A stretch of 64,000 nucleotides of DNA from Tetrahymena elliotti 4EA (lineage: Eukaryota; Ciliophora; Oligohymenophorea; Hymenostomatida; Tetrahymenidae), in assembly GCA_000231825.2 (NCBI GenBank), contig JH720336.1, forward strand, positions 457,116 to 521,115. Direction: 5' to 3'. The notes beneath the pieces were generated by a model. It was not told the origin of the DNA. It did not search any database and worked only from the letters and a program-made list of their open reading frames with translations. Below, one piece after another: positions 50,512 to 63,000 of this stretch. The first letter of the stretch is position 1, and each line of letters begins with the position of its first letter. The translations under genes and the position numbers were made by a program.

Positions 50512-51107
50512 CTTACAAAAGATATTTTAATCACCCAGTTTTCTTCTTCTTCTTCTTCATTTATTATTGATTCCTAATATTTATTTGTTAAATTTTATAT
50601 TTATATAATACTTAAGTTTTCAAATTAAAGACTTATTCATTCAAAGCCTTTCCTAAATATTCTTTAATTTTTCAGAAGGTTAGCTACTTAAATTAGTTAA
50701 CTAAGTAACGATCAAAGTAATACATACTTAATCTCTTTTATAATTAGATAAACATTCTACTCTTAAAAAAACTAAAAGGAAGGGATTAATTGTTTAAATA
50801 AAGTGGATTAAGGCAAGTAAAATTATTTTGACTAAAGAAACTTTGAGAAAGATAATTCAAAGTTTTTATTTATGCTCAAAAATAAATAAAAGGAAGAATT
50901 TTTTATTAAATTTTTGTATGGTTTCTTGAATAATTATTTGTTTTAGGTTATTTCAATTTTAGAATTTTTTGTTTATAATTTCGAGAGTATGATTTACAGC
51001 CAATTAGATCTCTTAAAATTAAAATAAACTATTTACAGAAGTGATTTAAATATAAATTAAAATAAGCTGGTTTAATTAAGCAACTAGTTTTATTAACATA
51101 AATGGCT
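50512..51107. other. Convergent intergenic region
   Basis: No gene seen. TTC trinucleotide tract at about 50,540-50,558, shortly after the stop of the beta-helix gene. Confidence 0.5.
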
Positions 51108-53189
51108 TCATATTACTTTATATTTTCTAAAGATCTAGTAATATTCACTCTGTTAGTCATTGAAATGATCTTCTATAAAGTCACTATTAGATTATAGTAT
51201 TTCTACTAATTCTTCTTCTTTATAAAGTTATTCTAAGTAATTACAGTTATACCTAGGTTTGGTAGGAAGCAACCAATAAAACTAATCCTATCCAAAAATT
51301 ATTTACAATTGATTGAAAAATGACTCTGGTTTTCCATATCTTTCTTTATAAGACTCCACAGTAGTTTAATTTGTTTTTATAGAATCATATTAATCTGCTA
51401 AGAATTCATTTATCAAAAATATAAATAAGACACTCAACACCATGAAAAGTATAGCCTATTTTATTTGTTTTAATAAAAATATTGGATAAAAAAAAGGTAA
51501 AAATAGTTTATAAAACTGATTTTATTGATTTATCTTTAATAATAACAATCTATCCACTAAATTAACAATACTGTACAAATGCTAAATTATTCTTTTCCAT
51601 TCTAGTTTTTCCCAAAAAGAACCTTCAATTCTAAAAAATGAATCTATCAATCAATCAACCAACCAATCATACACTCATTACATAATGTTGGTTATTTTTC
51701 TATAAGTAAACTCTGTTTAATTCTTTTAAAATGCTATCTTGATAGTAAATTACTAGTCTTTAAACAAACAACAATTTCTTTTTCTCTAAATACTTTTTAG
51801 ATAATTTTTTGTTCATTTATTATTTGAACTAACTAAATTCTACTTTTTTCTTTTAATTTAGTATTTTCATGAAAGAATAGTCTTTAGAATAAATAAAAAC
51901 CTTTTAAACTCACGATATTATTATTAATATTTTCTATTTCCTATTAACAATTATTTGAACTGTTGAATAATTTTTGCTGAAATATATTTTATGATTCTTG
52001 ATTCCTAAATTTAAAAAATTATTTAATGAAGAAATGTGATCAAATTAGCCTTTTTTGTTTGCTGTTTTAAATACAATTTACTTTACTTAATATTTATGCA
52101 AGAATATTATTTTTTATTTAGGTTTTATTTACAATGATGGATTTTAAAATATATTAATTCTTGGAATTATTTTATGTTTAGTAAGCCTACTTTATGAAAT
52201 TTGCTAGCTAATATTTAACCATTTAATGTGCTTTAATATTAAATTCAAATGCTAATTAAAAAATCATCTTATGTTTAGAAAATTAATTTGTGAATAGATG
52301 TAAATAAATTATTTTTTATATTTTTGTATTGAAAAATTGAATTACCAATATATGCTTATAAGTCATTCCTACAAAAATCATAAATAGCTTTGGTGTGTTT
52401 TAATATAACAGAACTGCACTGAAGCTCAAATAAATAATGATTAGTATGCAATAGATTTCACAGTGGATTAAAAATAAAACAAAATATTTTTAATTTTTCA
52501 ATCCAACACAATTATTAATCCATGTGCAATGATGATCCATACGATAAACACATTTTTAGCAAACTTTGCAATGATGGGCTCTTTATGGTTTCCATTTTTT
52601 ATCAGGGCATTTTTAACAATAAATAATTAAATTTTAATCTTAAATTTGTACAGGAGGTTCTAAATACCTATTAAAATGAAAATAATCAATATTTTTGGCA
52701 ATAATCGCTTTATTATATGTTAAAAATAAATCTGTTTGTTTGAATACTTTAATCTCCTCCTTACTATTTAATTAATTTGAAATGAATTTTTAGTAAATTT
52801 AGAAGAAATTTATTGAATTTTCCATATTGAATCTAAATGAAGTACCTCATATAGCCTGGATCGCTGAAACCTGCCTTCAAATAGCTAACTACAGAAAGGA
52901 AAAAGAAAGTTTGAAAAAGGATAAAGAGGCAAGTTCCAGTATTATCTAACTCAATGCCTCTTATCATAATATAAAACTTTCTATCTTCCTTAAACCATCT
53001 TCGCAGAAATAGAGTATGCACTAAATAATTAGATGATAGCAAAAGTATGATTGTTACTAGTTATAATGTTCTTCCTAAATATATATCACAACAACTAACT
53101 TTTTTTGGATTTTTTTATTAATTTAAATCTTATGATTCTTCCTCGCTATCAGCAGAATCAGTAGGGTTAAATTCATCAAGTTCCTACAT
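51108..53189 (-). CDS. DHHC-type protein S-palmitoyltransferase (369 aa)
   Basis: Three exons: 52,846-53,189, 52,346-52,763, 51,108-51,455, with introns of 82 and 890 bp and consistent phases (370 codons). Transfers palmitate to Cys of target proteins at endomembranes. Order: acidic N-terminus, two membrane helices (LVTIILLLSSNYLVHTLFL; TCLFILFQTFFFLSVVSYL), DPG motif (SDPGYM), zinc-binding CRD ([40 protein letters not shown]) with the catalytic Cys in DHHC, a third and a fourth helix (LFMVLSVLFIFLI), then the TTxE motif as TTVE and a cytosolic tail with YWLLPTKPRYNC. All family hallmarks are present. Start at 53,187-53,189 is the first ATG of the open frame. The 890-bp intron is unusually long for this window and holds no gene I can see. 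Confidence 0.92.
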
Positions 53190-55080
53190 CAAATAAAAAC
53201 AACAACTAATTTATTTATTTGCTAAATTTAAAAACTATCTAATAACTAAAATATTAATAATAATAATTTTTTTTGAAATATATTCTTAATTTTTCTTAAC
53301 TTAAACTTATTACAAATCTTGTTAAAATGAATAGTTTTGAAATTCAGTCTTTGTATTTCTTGAAATCTCAAAACACTATTAAAGATGGTTTGTTCAACTT
53401 TAAAATAGTGAGTTCAATATTTGAGAATTATAAATATTATTTTAATACTTTTCATTTTATATCATACACTAAATAATGAAAAGTGTTTGGTTAATTTTTC
53501 TTAAGATGATATCATAAATTATTTATTATTGATCAACTTTAGAAATGATCTCAAAATAATTAATAAGATCTTATCAGATGATTCTGTTCAAAATAGCTCT
53601 TCATTTTGATTTTTTCTTCTTGTTTTTCAATATAAAGTATATTTAAAATTAAATTTTATTAATTCTTTAGTAGATTTTTTTTCAATAAATATTGCTGTAA
53701 AATAGATTGAGAAAGTTATTAATAATAATATTAAAAAGAAAATTGTTATTTTATTATTAAGAAGTATTTTTATTTGAATATTTGTTTCCACAATCATATA
53801 TTTTATTTATAAAATTTAAACAAAACAGTAATCGAATTCGAAAGAAAACAAACAATATTAAACAGTTGTATTTTTTAGGCCAAAAGAAAAATATTAAAAA
53901 TATTATGGAGAGAAAGAAAGATTTTAAAATAATTATTTTCTTAATAATCTTCACCTTAACTTTTTCCCAATTGGTTTATCATCATATTTTCTTTCCATAA
54001 AAAGTATTAAACATTTATTGATGAGATATTAAATTAATTCATATCAGAAAGATATTAAATGAATTTAAAATATGAATTAATTTTTATATTTTAAATATAA
54101 ATCCTTTTTAAATAATGATTCTTTATTCATAATCTTATAAAATCTTTGAAATGTAAATATTTTATTGAATAGTTTGTTTAGTCTTCTAAAGAAGAAAAAC
54201 ATTATCAAATAGGGTTTTTAAATTGAATTCAAAGAATGTATTTAAAATGGGTTTTTTAATTTAAAAGTAAGAAATTATTCAAATTGAATTAAATTTAAAA
54301 ATATTGATAAGATGGGGATAAGTAAGATAATATTACTTAATATTTGATTTCTTCATAAACATTAATCAATCATTTTGCTCTTTCTTTTGGTATTAGAATT
54401 GCTGGTTTTGGATATTCATATGAATAGTTAAGAGAAAGTATAGAGAGATAGATTGGTTGGTTGGTTGGTTGGAATGTGAGCGAAAAATTTAAAGAATAAT
54501 AATAAAATAAAGATTGGATATGGATAGATGGAGAGTGTTATTAGAAAGAGTATGAAAGAATGAAGAAATATTAAAACTAAAGAAAAGGAAATATATATAT
54601 ATTATTGAATTATTAGTATATATTTATAATATGTTATTATTAATATTCATAAAACGGGGATAATATATATGGATCGATTATTATTTAACATAAATTCATT
54701 CATATTTAATTTCCCCTCAACTATCATTCATATTGCTCTTTCGTGTATGTATGTAAGTTCATTTGTTCTTAGTTAAGTGATTTATATCCAATTGCTTAAA
54801 TCACCAATATGCTTTGTTTGAATGAAAGTTGTTTATTATTATTATCTAGGAAGTAAGAAAGTAAGCAAACTATAGCTTGCTAAATAAATGGCTCTGAAGT
54901 GAAAAGAACTTAATAAACTTGCTTGATTAATTCATTGCTAGCTAGCTATTTTAATTTAAATTGTTCTTATAAATATTCAGTAACTTGTTTGAGCTTCAAG
55001 TTATTGCTAGCTAATTTTGCTATCATTCATTCACCCAGAGTTTATTTAGCATGAAATGTGTGTGCTATTTAAAAGTTCTC
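53190..55080. other. AT-rich spacer with TTGG tract
   Basis: No gene seen. (TTGG)n simple repeat at 54,453-54,472 and a TA-rich block at 54,590-54,640. Two overlapping antisense frames at 53,757-54,000 are low-complexity. Confidence 0.5.
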
Positions 55081-55857
55081 TCATTGAGGGAGATTGTTTC
55101 TTCTTTGGCATTCCTTAAGGACATCCAAGTAAGGTTGGCACATAGCAATTTCAGATTGGCTCTTCAAGCACTTTTTAATTAAAATAAAGTTTAGAATTTA
55201 AAATTCAAAGCAAAATAAACAATTTGATAGATTAATTAAGGAAATTAATTGAATAAATAAATAATTACTGTAGAGAAGTTGCCCATTTCATCACCACAAA
55301 TTTGTTGTCTTTGTTGATATTATTCAGGAGCTTATTGTTGTTATTATTGGGGTTGGCTGTGAGAACCTATTTAATACAAAGAATTAGTTAGAAATTGCTA
55401 CGTTTTCATATATTTTGATTTGTTATTAAAGCATCTACTAAATTTCTTTTTCTCTTTTGCTGCGATATTTTCATTTTACTTTTATATTATTTTTAAATGA
55501 TTCAAGCAAATTTAGTGATATGTTTATAACAATCAGCATAAATAGCAAATAAAATAACTTACCAGAACCAGTAAGAGATCTGATAGCTTGGTGAGCGACT
55601 TCGGAACCAGCACCGAAAGCCATACCTGACATGACCATACCACCAAGACCTGAGAACATACCACCGGAAGATTGAGTTTATTATTGAGGGGGAGCTTATT
55701 AAACGGGAGCGGGTCTTTGAGCAGTAGCAGTATTTCTGGGGGGAGGAGATGAACTTCTTCCAAAACCACCGGAGCTTGCTGTAAAGTTAATAAAAAAGAT
55801 TTTTAGATTTCACATTTAATTAGATGAAAAAAGAAATAAATTACATCTTCTAGGCAT
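55081..55857 (-). CDS. CHCHD2/MIX17-like twin CX9C mitochondrial protein (138 aa)
   Basis: Four exons: 55,845-55,857 (13 nt), 55,563-55,778, 55,269-55,366, 55,081-55,170; 139 codons. The N-terminus MPRRSS with a Pro/Gln/Ser-rich segment, a central Gly/Met hydrophobic stretch (GGMFSGLGGMVMSGMAFGAG), EVAHQAIRSLTG, a Gln-rich linker, and a CHCH domain. The domain has two perfect CX9C motifs: C-GDEMGNFST-C, created exactly by the last splice, and C-QPYLDVLKE-C. This is the CHCHD2/CHCHD10/Mix17 layout; these proteins are oxidised in the mitochondrial intermembrane space by Mia40 and influence cristae and respiration. Codon use is less A/T-biased than the flanks, suggesting high expression. Splice phases agree throughout. 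Confidence 0.93.
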
Positions 55858-58098
55858 TTTTTTTAGAGTTGTTGTTTTGCTTTTTTAATTGTTTGCTTTT
55901 GTTTGATTTTTTGTTAATTATTATTTATATCAATATCAAAAGGAATTTTCGGAGTATTTATAACAAATAATTCAGGAAGATTCTATTACACTCACAATCA
56001 AAGCAGTAAAATTTTTTATCAAATTTCTTTGATTTATCATTTGATAAGTCATAATAACTACTGCTAATTCATACATCGATTCATTAATGCTCCACCACCC
56101 TACATACCTATCTATCTAATTAGCAACCTAGCTAAACAAATAAAAAACTATATGCAAAAAAGCATTTATTGATACTCAAAAAAAAAACAAAGAAATTCTT
56201 ATTAATTTTCTTCAAATTTCTTTTTTCTTTGGATTCTATTTTGAATTGAGAAAATTGTTAAGCAATTTCCTTCCATTTATGGTTTTTGCTTTTTTGAAAA
56301 CCAAAAACTATTTTTGTAGTTTAAAGATTGATATCTTTAACTTTCTACTTCATTACCTCTTTAAGTAATTAGTTTATTACTAATTTAACAATATTCCATC
56401 ATATTTGCATATTTAATCTTCTTATCAAACACAGAAAAATTTAAATTCTATGAGAAATTTCTAAACTACTGACCTCTTATGTGTTAATTTATGCTGCTGT
56501 CAACCAAGTAATAGCTGCCCACCCACAGAAAAAACAAAATATTAAGTTATTTATCTTTAAATAAGTAACTAATTAAAAGTTTATTTCTAGATAACAGAAA
56601 TTTCTTAAATAGAATTCTTCATTTTCTCATAGAAATATCTTCTCCATCCAACTATTTTAGCCAAGAAATAGTGATATTATTATACTTTGCTATCTATTTC
56701 TCATTTATTAGAGTAAGTAGAAAGATTATTCCTTCGATTTATTGTGATTCTAGAAAAATCTAATGTGTCTATTTTAAGAATAATTTAATAAGTAATCATT
56801 TAATACAAATTAAGAGCTTGTAAATATTCTAAATTTCTTAATACTTTTTCCAATCTATATTAATTGGTAAAATAGATCTATGTATTCCTTTATTTTTTTT
56901 AGCTTAAGCATACATTTTTTCTTTAAATTTCAAATGACATTATTTCTCTTTAAATTTGAGCATTCTTAGCCAATAAAAACTAATAAATAAATTCTTTCTG
57001 TTCTTTTTCTAACTTAACTTGTATTGTTAATCTTCAACCTTATCCTTATCAAAAATTAAATGAATCTTCTTACTAAAAAGCATTATAATTTATAGTTAAA
57101 TTCTATTATTAAATTAATTAGCTTAAAATACCATAAGCCTAATAATTATCAACTATTTTTATTTTTATAATAAATTTAAGCAAATTAAGAGTGCTAAAAA
57201 TAAAATATAAAATAATCAAATATTCTAATATCTCTTCTCAAAATTCATCCTAATTTTTGAATCAAGAAAAGTAAATAAATTTAGTTTTCATTTAAGTTCC
57301 AGTACCAATTGAAATTAAAGAAAATCTATCTATTAAGTCCCCAAATTAAATGATTTCTTTTTCAAACATAATTTATTTACTTTATTTTAAAATATTTTAT
57401 TAAATTTTTAGAAATATAAATATTTTCAGTTTTTTCACAATACCTTGAAGCATATTATAATTATCATAAAATTTTTTATATGAAGAATGGAATTCTCAAC
57501 CCAAAAAATCAAAATCTTGAACATTCTTTGATCAAATATTTTATAAATTAAATAATAAAATTGGTATCCAGAAAATATTTAAAAATAAACTATTAAGCTA
57601 ATTATTGATTGTTTAATCTATTGAATTAAATGATCATATTTTTCTTTGTTAAAAATAATTATTAATATTCTTCTCCATTAAAAACGGCTAATTAATATTT
57701 ATTTACATTAGCAAATTAAGGAAACTTGATAAATTAATATTATTTTCATTCAAAATTGAAGTGAAAAAATGAGAAATTTCCATTTCTCTCTGTTTTTAAT
57801 AATAGCAAAATGAATTTAATTTATCATAATATAAATAAATCTAAAAAAATTTTTAATTTTAAACTTAAAAATGTCAAACAATAATGATCAACTCTAAAAA
57901 TTTCTAAGATAAAAAGAAATATTTATTTGAAATATACTATACTTATTTATTAACATATTATTTTATATTTATTTATTAGATTAATTTATTTATTTTAAAT
58001 AAGTTAGAAGATTAGTTTGTTTTATATAAAGTATCTTAATTCATTTATTAGTATGAATTTATTAAAATAGCATTGTCTTTTTTGTGTTATTAATTAAT
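55858..58098. other. AT-rich spacer
   Basis: About 2.2 kb with no gene seen; promoter region of the CHCHD2-like gene at its left end. Confidence 0.5.
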
Positions 58099-59151
58099 TC
58101 AATCATTAGAATCGTTTAATGCTTCTTAGAGATCTTGAGCTCTATTCTTGTTGAATTCTTTTAGGCTCAGAGCTTGATAGACTTCAAATATATTATTTTT
58201 ATATCCAATTATGAACGTCTTTTAGCTTTATATGTAGATGAAAGAAGAAATAAATTTCACATCGGAAAAAGGTAGGAGATGGCTATTGTATGCATTATTC
58301 ACATCAAAAAGAAGGATACTATGATATGCTTTTGAGAATTAAAATGGATGAACAAGAAGTTAATTTGAGTTTATAGCTTAGATAATATCAGCTGAAAAAT
58401 CCAAGATTTTTATTAATTCAAGATTAGAGGGATTCCAAAGTTTACATGTTCTATCGTATGATCCAGAAAATAGGACATCTTTATCATATATAGTTTGCTT
58501 CATTATTTTAAGAATATGAATGCAACTTGAATGTGCATTTTCTATGACTTTTTCTTATTAAAGATTTATTTTATTACAAAAAGTAATTTCTTGATCAGAT
58601 CCAACTATTACATATTAATCCCATTTCTCAAGAGAAAGAATTTGTTTGTTGATAAAATTTTGGGTTATTCTTTTTTTATTTATTAAATTAATAGCACCTA
58701 ATTCTGAATTTTCTCCTGCATAATAAATCAAATTTTTTTATTTGAGTATTTCACATCTACTGTTAAGATTGATCTTCCATTCTAGAGTGTATTCAATTTT
58801 ATCTTTATTCTACTTGTAAACAAGCAGAACATTTGGTGAAAGAAGAACAAGCAACTTCTTAGATTTTTTTGAATATAATATCTTTCTTACCCAACCAATA
58901 GACTAAAGCAGGGTATAAACCAATTTCTCGTTCTTAATATCCCAAAATCTAACTTCATAAGAAACAGTATTACTTGTTACAATAATATTATCATTAATTT
59001 AAACTATGTTGTTAATATTATTTAGAACAGACCACCTCTTTGAAATGGGTATCTCTTGTGATTGCATATGAGCCTCTTCCTTCTTGAATCTCTACTCATA
59101 GAAATAAAATGGTCTGAATTTTTTACGAGTGGGAGTGGTTTATTTCATCAT
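58099..59151 (-). CDS. WD40-repeat protein (350 aa)
   Basis: Single open frame from ATG 59,149-59,151 to TGA 58,099-58,101, 351 codons, no intron. WD-like blades are visible: VRFWDIKNEKLVYTL, a canonical SGSYDRTCKLWNPSNLELIK, and weaker ones around VLLVYK and QYVIVGSDQEITF. The N-terminus is basic (TPTRKKFRPF). It should form a beta-propeller scaffold; partners and pathway cannot be inferred. A second ATG lies three bases in; I chose the first. Divergent from the DEP-DUF547 gene, 1.06 kb away. Confidence 0.85.
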
Positions 59152-60208
59152 TTTTTTAATATTCTGTTCTAATTAGAAGTATTATTAAAAAATTTATTAT
59201 TTGATGACACAACAATATCAAATATTTTTTACTGCTTTTTCTGATTAGTTTTGAAATCAAAAACTAATTATTAGAAACATAAACACCAATAAAGTAAAAA
59301 TTTTTATTTTTTAATAAAAAGCTTAAAAAAATATTTAAAAACATATTAAATATCTTCTAAATATTTTGGTTTGAGCATTCATTATGATACAATCTATTTA
59401 AAATTATTTTAAACTTTAAAATTTCTTTTCTATATTTTAAAAAATATTCTTCCAAACAAAAAGATAAAAAATGCCTATTTATCTTAATGCTAAAATTGAT
59501 TAAATATTTGAATAAAATATTTTAATTTTATCTGTGAGCTTTTAATAATACTTTGATAATTGAAAGAAATATTCCAGTTTCAATACAAAAGTGATTAACT
59601 GAGCTACAAATTTTATGTAATTTTAGTTAAAATTTATATTAAAATGTATAAATTTTATCTATTAGGAAATATGTTTGTATAAAATTTGTTAGGAATATTG
59701 TACAATTAATTAATCACTAAAATATTAAAAATGTTAACTTTTTAAAAATTTGAATGATAAAATTGTTTTTCAGAGTTGAATTGAACTATTTCCATCTAGA
59801 TACAAAAAATTAACTAATTCACAAAAAGGCTAACTAGTTTTTCATTTTTAAGATCTCTTTTTAGTAATTATTTTGTATTAAAATAATGTTTAATTGATTG
59901 AGTCAGTGTGGAAAGAGGAAAGTTAATTAAAATAGCATTTATTCAAACAATTTCTATAAAAGTATATCAAATGTTTTAATTTATTTTTTATTTACATGAA
60001 AAAATGTCTTTGATTTTAGAATTTTCATCAGAAACTAACTACTAACTGATGTTAATAATTTCAATTAAAAATATTCAATTTTTTAATAAATTAATAAATT
60101 CATCAACAAAAAAATTAGTTTTTGTTAATTAAAAAATTTTGAGGTATTAGTTTGATTTTAATTCAAGGAGATATTAACAAGGAAATTGGCTTAGTGAAAA
60201 AAAGAGAT
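59152..60208. other. Divergent intergenic region
   Basis: No gene seen; should hold the promoters of the WD40 (minus) and DEP-DUF547 (plus) genes. No specific element recognised. Confidence 0.5.
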
Positions 60209-61582
60209 ATGGATAATCAAAAGAATAAAGAATATTTAGAGTTAATCTAAAGAGCTAGATAATCTTTAGTTAAAGGCTTTTAAGATAAAGATAAAAAATA
60301 AATTGGACAAACCTTTAAAAGTAGTGAACTTGTAAATTGGATTTAGTAGTAAACTAAGTAGAATGTGAAAGAAATTGTAAAAGATATAAATGAGTTTTTA
60401 TTTAAGCCTGCTTAACATCAATAAATAATTTATCTTTTAGATAGCTCTAAAACTAATTTTAGTAATAATTCAGAGTTAGCAAGATTTTTTTAAGAAGAAT
60501 TTGAAATTCATGCTATGAATTCGTTGGTGTTGAATATTAATTAATAGTCATGCAAAATATAAAGTAAAAATAATTTATTCAAAAATGAAAATTTGTTAAG
60601 AAATTAAATTAAATAGAATTCTATTTTGAGGAGGGATATAGCTCAGATATTTATATGGAAGATCCTACAAAGTTAATTCATGAAATTAGGATAACAATTT
60701 AAGATTTAAAGAGCTAAGCTTTGAGCGATGATGGATCATTAGTAGATTATGAATAATTAAGTTAATCTGATATCTTTAATTAGAAATTTATTAATTTAAT
60801 TTGTAAACTGCCTTTTGTTAATGCATAAATTCTCAAGGAAAATGAACAAGCTAAAGTTTCTTTCTTCTTAAATCTTTATAATATATTGAACATCCATTCA
60901 ATTATTGAATGGAAAAAAGCAAACAAAAAATATGAAATGTCAGCTTCATAAAGGGGTGATTTTTATAATAAATATCAATACAACATAGCTGGATAAAATT
61001 ATTCATTAAACGATATTGAACATGGAATTCTTAGAGCAAATGATAATTTTGGAAAGTCAAAATTCACAACATTCTGTCTCCTTTTGTAAGGTAATCTCAA
61101 TAATAGTTAAATATCAAAAATAAACATTTTATTTTAATTAAGGAAAATCACTAAGTGATAAATCAAAGCCTAGATTTTAAGCACATGATGCAAGAAACTA
61201 GCTTTGCTGCTAAAAAACTGATTTTAGAATTCATTTTTGCTTAAATTGTGGGGCTAAATCTTGTCCACCAATTAGAGTTTATGATCCTGAAAATTTAAAT
61301 GAACAAATTGAATAAAGTGCTAAAACTTTTATTGAATAAAATGTAGAAGTTATAGAAATATAGCCAAACAAATCATATAAAATTAATTTAAGTATGATTT
61401 TTAAGTGGTACAAAGGGGACTTTACAGCTAAAACTAAAGAAATAGATTTCTTATAATTGTTATGCCAATACTTATCTAATGAAAAAAGATAAAAATTATC
61501 TGATATTATTTAAAAAAAGATTAAGTATCAAGTTAATTACTTGACATATGATTGGACAGTCAATAATTTTAATAAAGTTTGA
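60209..61582 (+). CDS. DEP-DUF547 domain protein (422 aa)
   Basis: Exons 60,209-60,563, 60,617-61,090 and 61,143-61,582, introns of 53 and 52 bp, 423 codons. The N-terminal ~110 residues resemble a DEP domain (QTFKSSELVNWI at about residue 34, then EIVKDINEFLFKPA). From about residue 200 the protein is DUF547: FFLNLYNILNIHS, YNIAGQNYSLNDIEHGILR, then after the second intron the DxR-type core (AHDARN, FRIHFCLNCGAKSCPPIRVY) and IFKWYKGDF. DUF547 proteins in plants and bacteria are of unknown function, some with N-terminal coiled coils; the DEP link suggests membrane or small-GTPase-related signalling, which is inference. All splice phases agree; TGA 61,580-61,582. Confidence 0.88.
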
Positions 61583-61762
61583 AATTTTTAAAATAAAATT
61601 AATATTACTAAAAATAATTTATATTTATTAATTGTAAATGTTTAAATCTATATCATTTTAATTTATCATATTTTTATGCTTACTCACTACACTTTAGCTT
61701 AAGTTAAAATTCAAAAAATATTACAATTTTTTAATTTTATTTTTATTATAGATTTAAAAATA

Positions 61763-61954
61763 ATGGTTGATCTAACCAAGAAACTGCCTGTAATAAATGC
61801 TCCCCTTTAGCTCAAGGCCAATTTAAATAACAGTTTTAAAACGCTAAATTCTTAAATTTATTTATTGGAGGAGATATATAAATTAAACAAATATTTTTAA
61901 TTTAATCAAACATAATAAATCATTCTTGATCTTCTTCTTGCTAATAATTACTGA
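61763..61954 (+). CDS. Small ORF, possibly EAF6-like (63 aa)
   Basis: ATG 61,763 to TGA 61,952-61,954, 64 codons. It contains KKLPVINAPLQLKANLNNSF and LNSQIYLLEEIY, which recall the LExQIYxLExxYL helix of EAF6/MEAF6, the small subunit of NuA4 and MOZ acetyltransferase complexes. The end is low-complexity, so an intron may follow IYLLEE. It overlaps the 3' end of the convergent coiled-coil gene by 35 bp. Family assignment rests on one short motif and is tentative. Confidence 0.4.
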
Positions 61955-63000
61955 GTTGCTCTTCATCTGATTCATGTTTTTCTTTTACTTCCTCTATAAC
62001 ATTTTAATAATCACTACTTTATTCAACCCCAAATCCTTTGGATCTAAAATACTCTTCTTTTGCCTATTTAAAATATAAGAATATTACTTTAGGAATAGGA
62101 AAAATAAGATAGAAATTACTTTTTCTTCTATTTTGGCGTCTTATTCTTATTTAATTTCTTAAAGAAAGCTATCAATTTATTTAATAGCTTTGATTTATAC
62201 CAACGATTCTTGTATGATTTCACTAAGCATTTAGGCGATTTATGGGTATTCTTTAAAGAAATCATTATGTTTTTCAATGATTTTTTAAATTAACTCAGAA
62301 GATTCATTAATGTAGAGATTAACTTAATCAATATCAATTGAAAGGCCACTTTCTATGTAAACTTTCTTAACTGAGCCATTTAAGAATTCTTATAAATTAT
62401 TAGCGTAATCACTAAATTCATCAAGCTTGCTAAATATCTCTTTATAATTTTTATACTTTAAATAACAAATTTCTAAATGCTTTTTCATTGAAATAAATTA
62501 CTTCAATTTATAAAACTTCTTCTAAGGTGTTAATTGCTCTTTCTCTTAAAATCTTAGTTTAAAGTTGGATATTGCAGTCAATAATATCTTTTAATTGCTA
62601 CAATCTATCAGTAAATTCAATCTAATTATTAATTTACATTTTTTGATTTTATCAATTTCAAAAAAGAAGGTACTTACTTCCAGCTTATTTTGCTATTTTT
62701 TCATTTTATCTTTTAATGTGGCATTCAGAAATTGATATTGTAATAAGTAAGATCTATAATTCTCAAACACTTTGAATTCCTATTCATATTTCAACTTTTG
62801 CATCAATTCTTCTTCTCCTATAATTTCATCTTCAGCTACTATTTGTTAATTTAACCTGTATGTAACAATTTGCTCTAGACAATTATATCTGACAAATAAA
62901 TATTACTTTTTTACTTTTAAGCGGAATTACTACTTGAATAAGATGCTGTTTATGGTCTTTAAGTACTTTGCTTATGACTTTCTTTTGAGGTTTATTTCAT
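61920..63000 (-). CDS. Coiled-coil protein, unknown function (306 aa)
   Basis: Five exons with consistent phases: 62,915-63,000, 62,678-62,888, 62,502-62,621, 62,120-62,479, 61,920-62,063; 307 codons. Introns are 26, 56, 22 and 56 bp; the 22-bp and 26-bp ones are near the lower limit for spliceosomal introns. The protein starts with a Ser/Gln-rich segment, then is almost wholly helical with heptad-like spacing (EEELMQKLKYEQEFKVFENY; LKYKNYKEIFSKLDEFSDY; ESSELIQKIIEKHNDFFKEY) and ends acidic (EQLSNYQQEEDQE). A structural role, for instance in cytoskeleton or centrosome-like complexes, is possible but not supported by a specific motif. Confidence 0.85.

Noticed and set aside
53757..54000. Two overlapping opposite-strand frames
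   Set aside because: Both low-complexity and mutually antisense, with no conserved motif or splice context.
54453..54472. TTGG repeat as telomeric sequence
   Set aside because: Tetrahymena telomeres are GGGGTT; this is a short internal simple repeat, with no chromosome end nearby.
55533..55769. Second minus-strand frame over the CHCHD2-like exon 2
   Set aside because: Shadow frame; the CHCHD2 frame has the conserved motifs and consistent splice phases.
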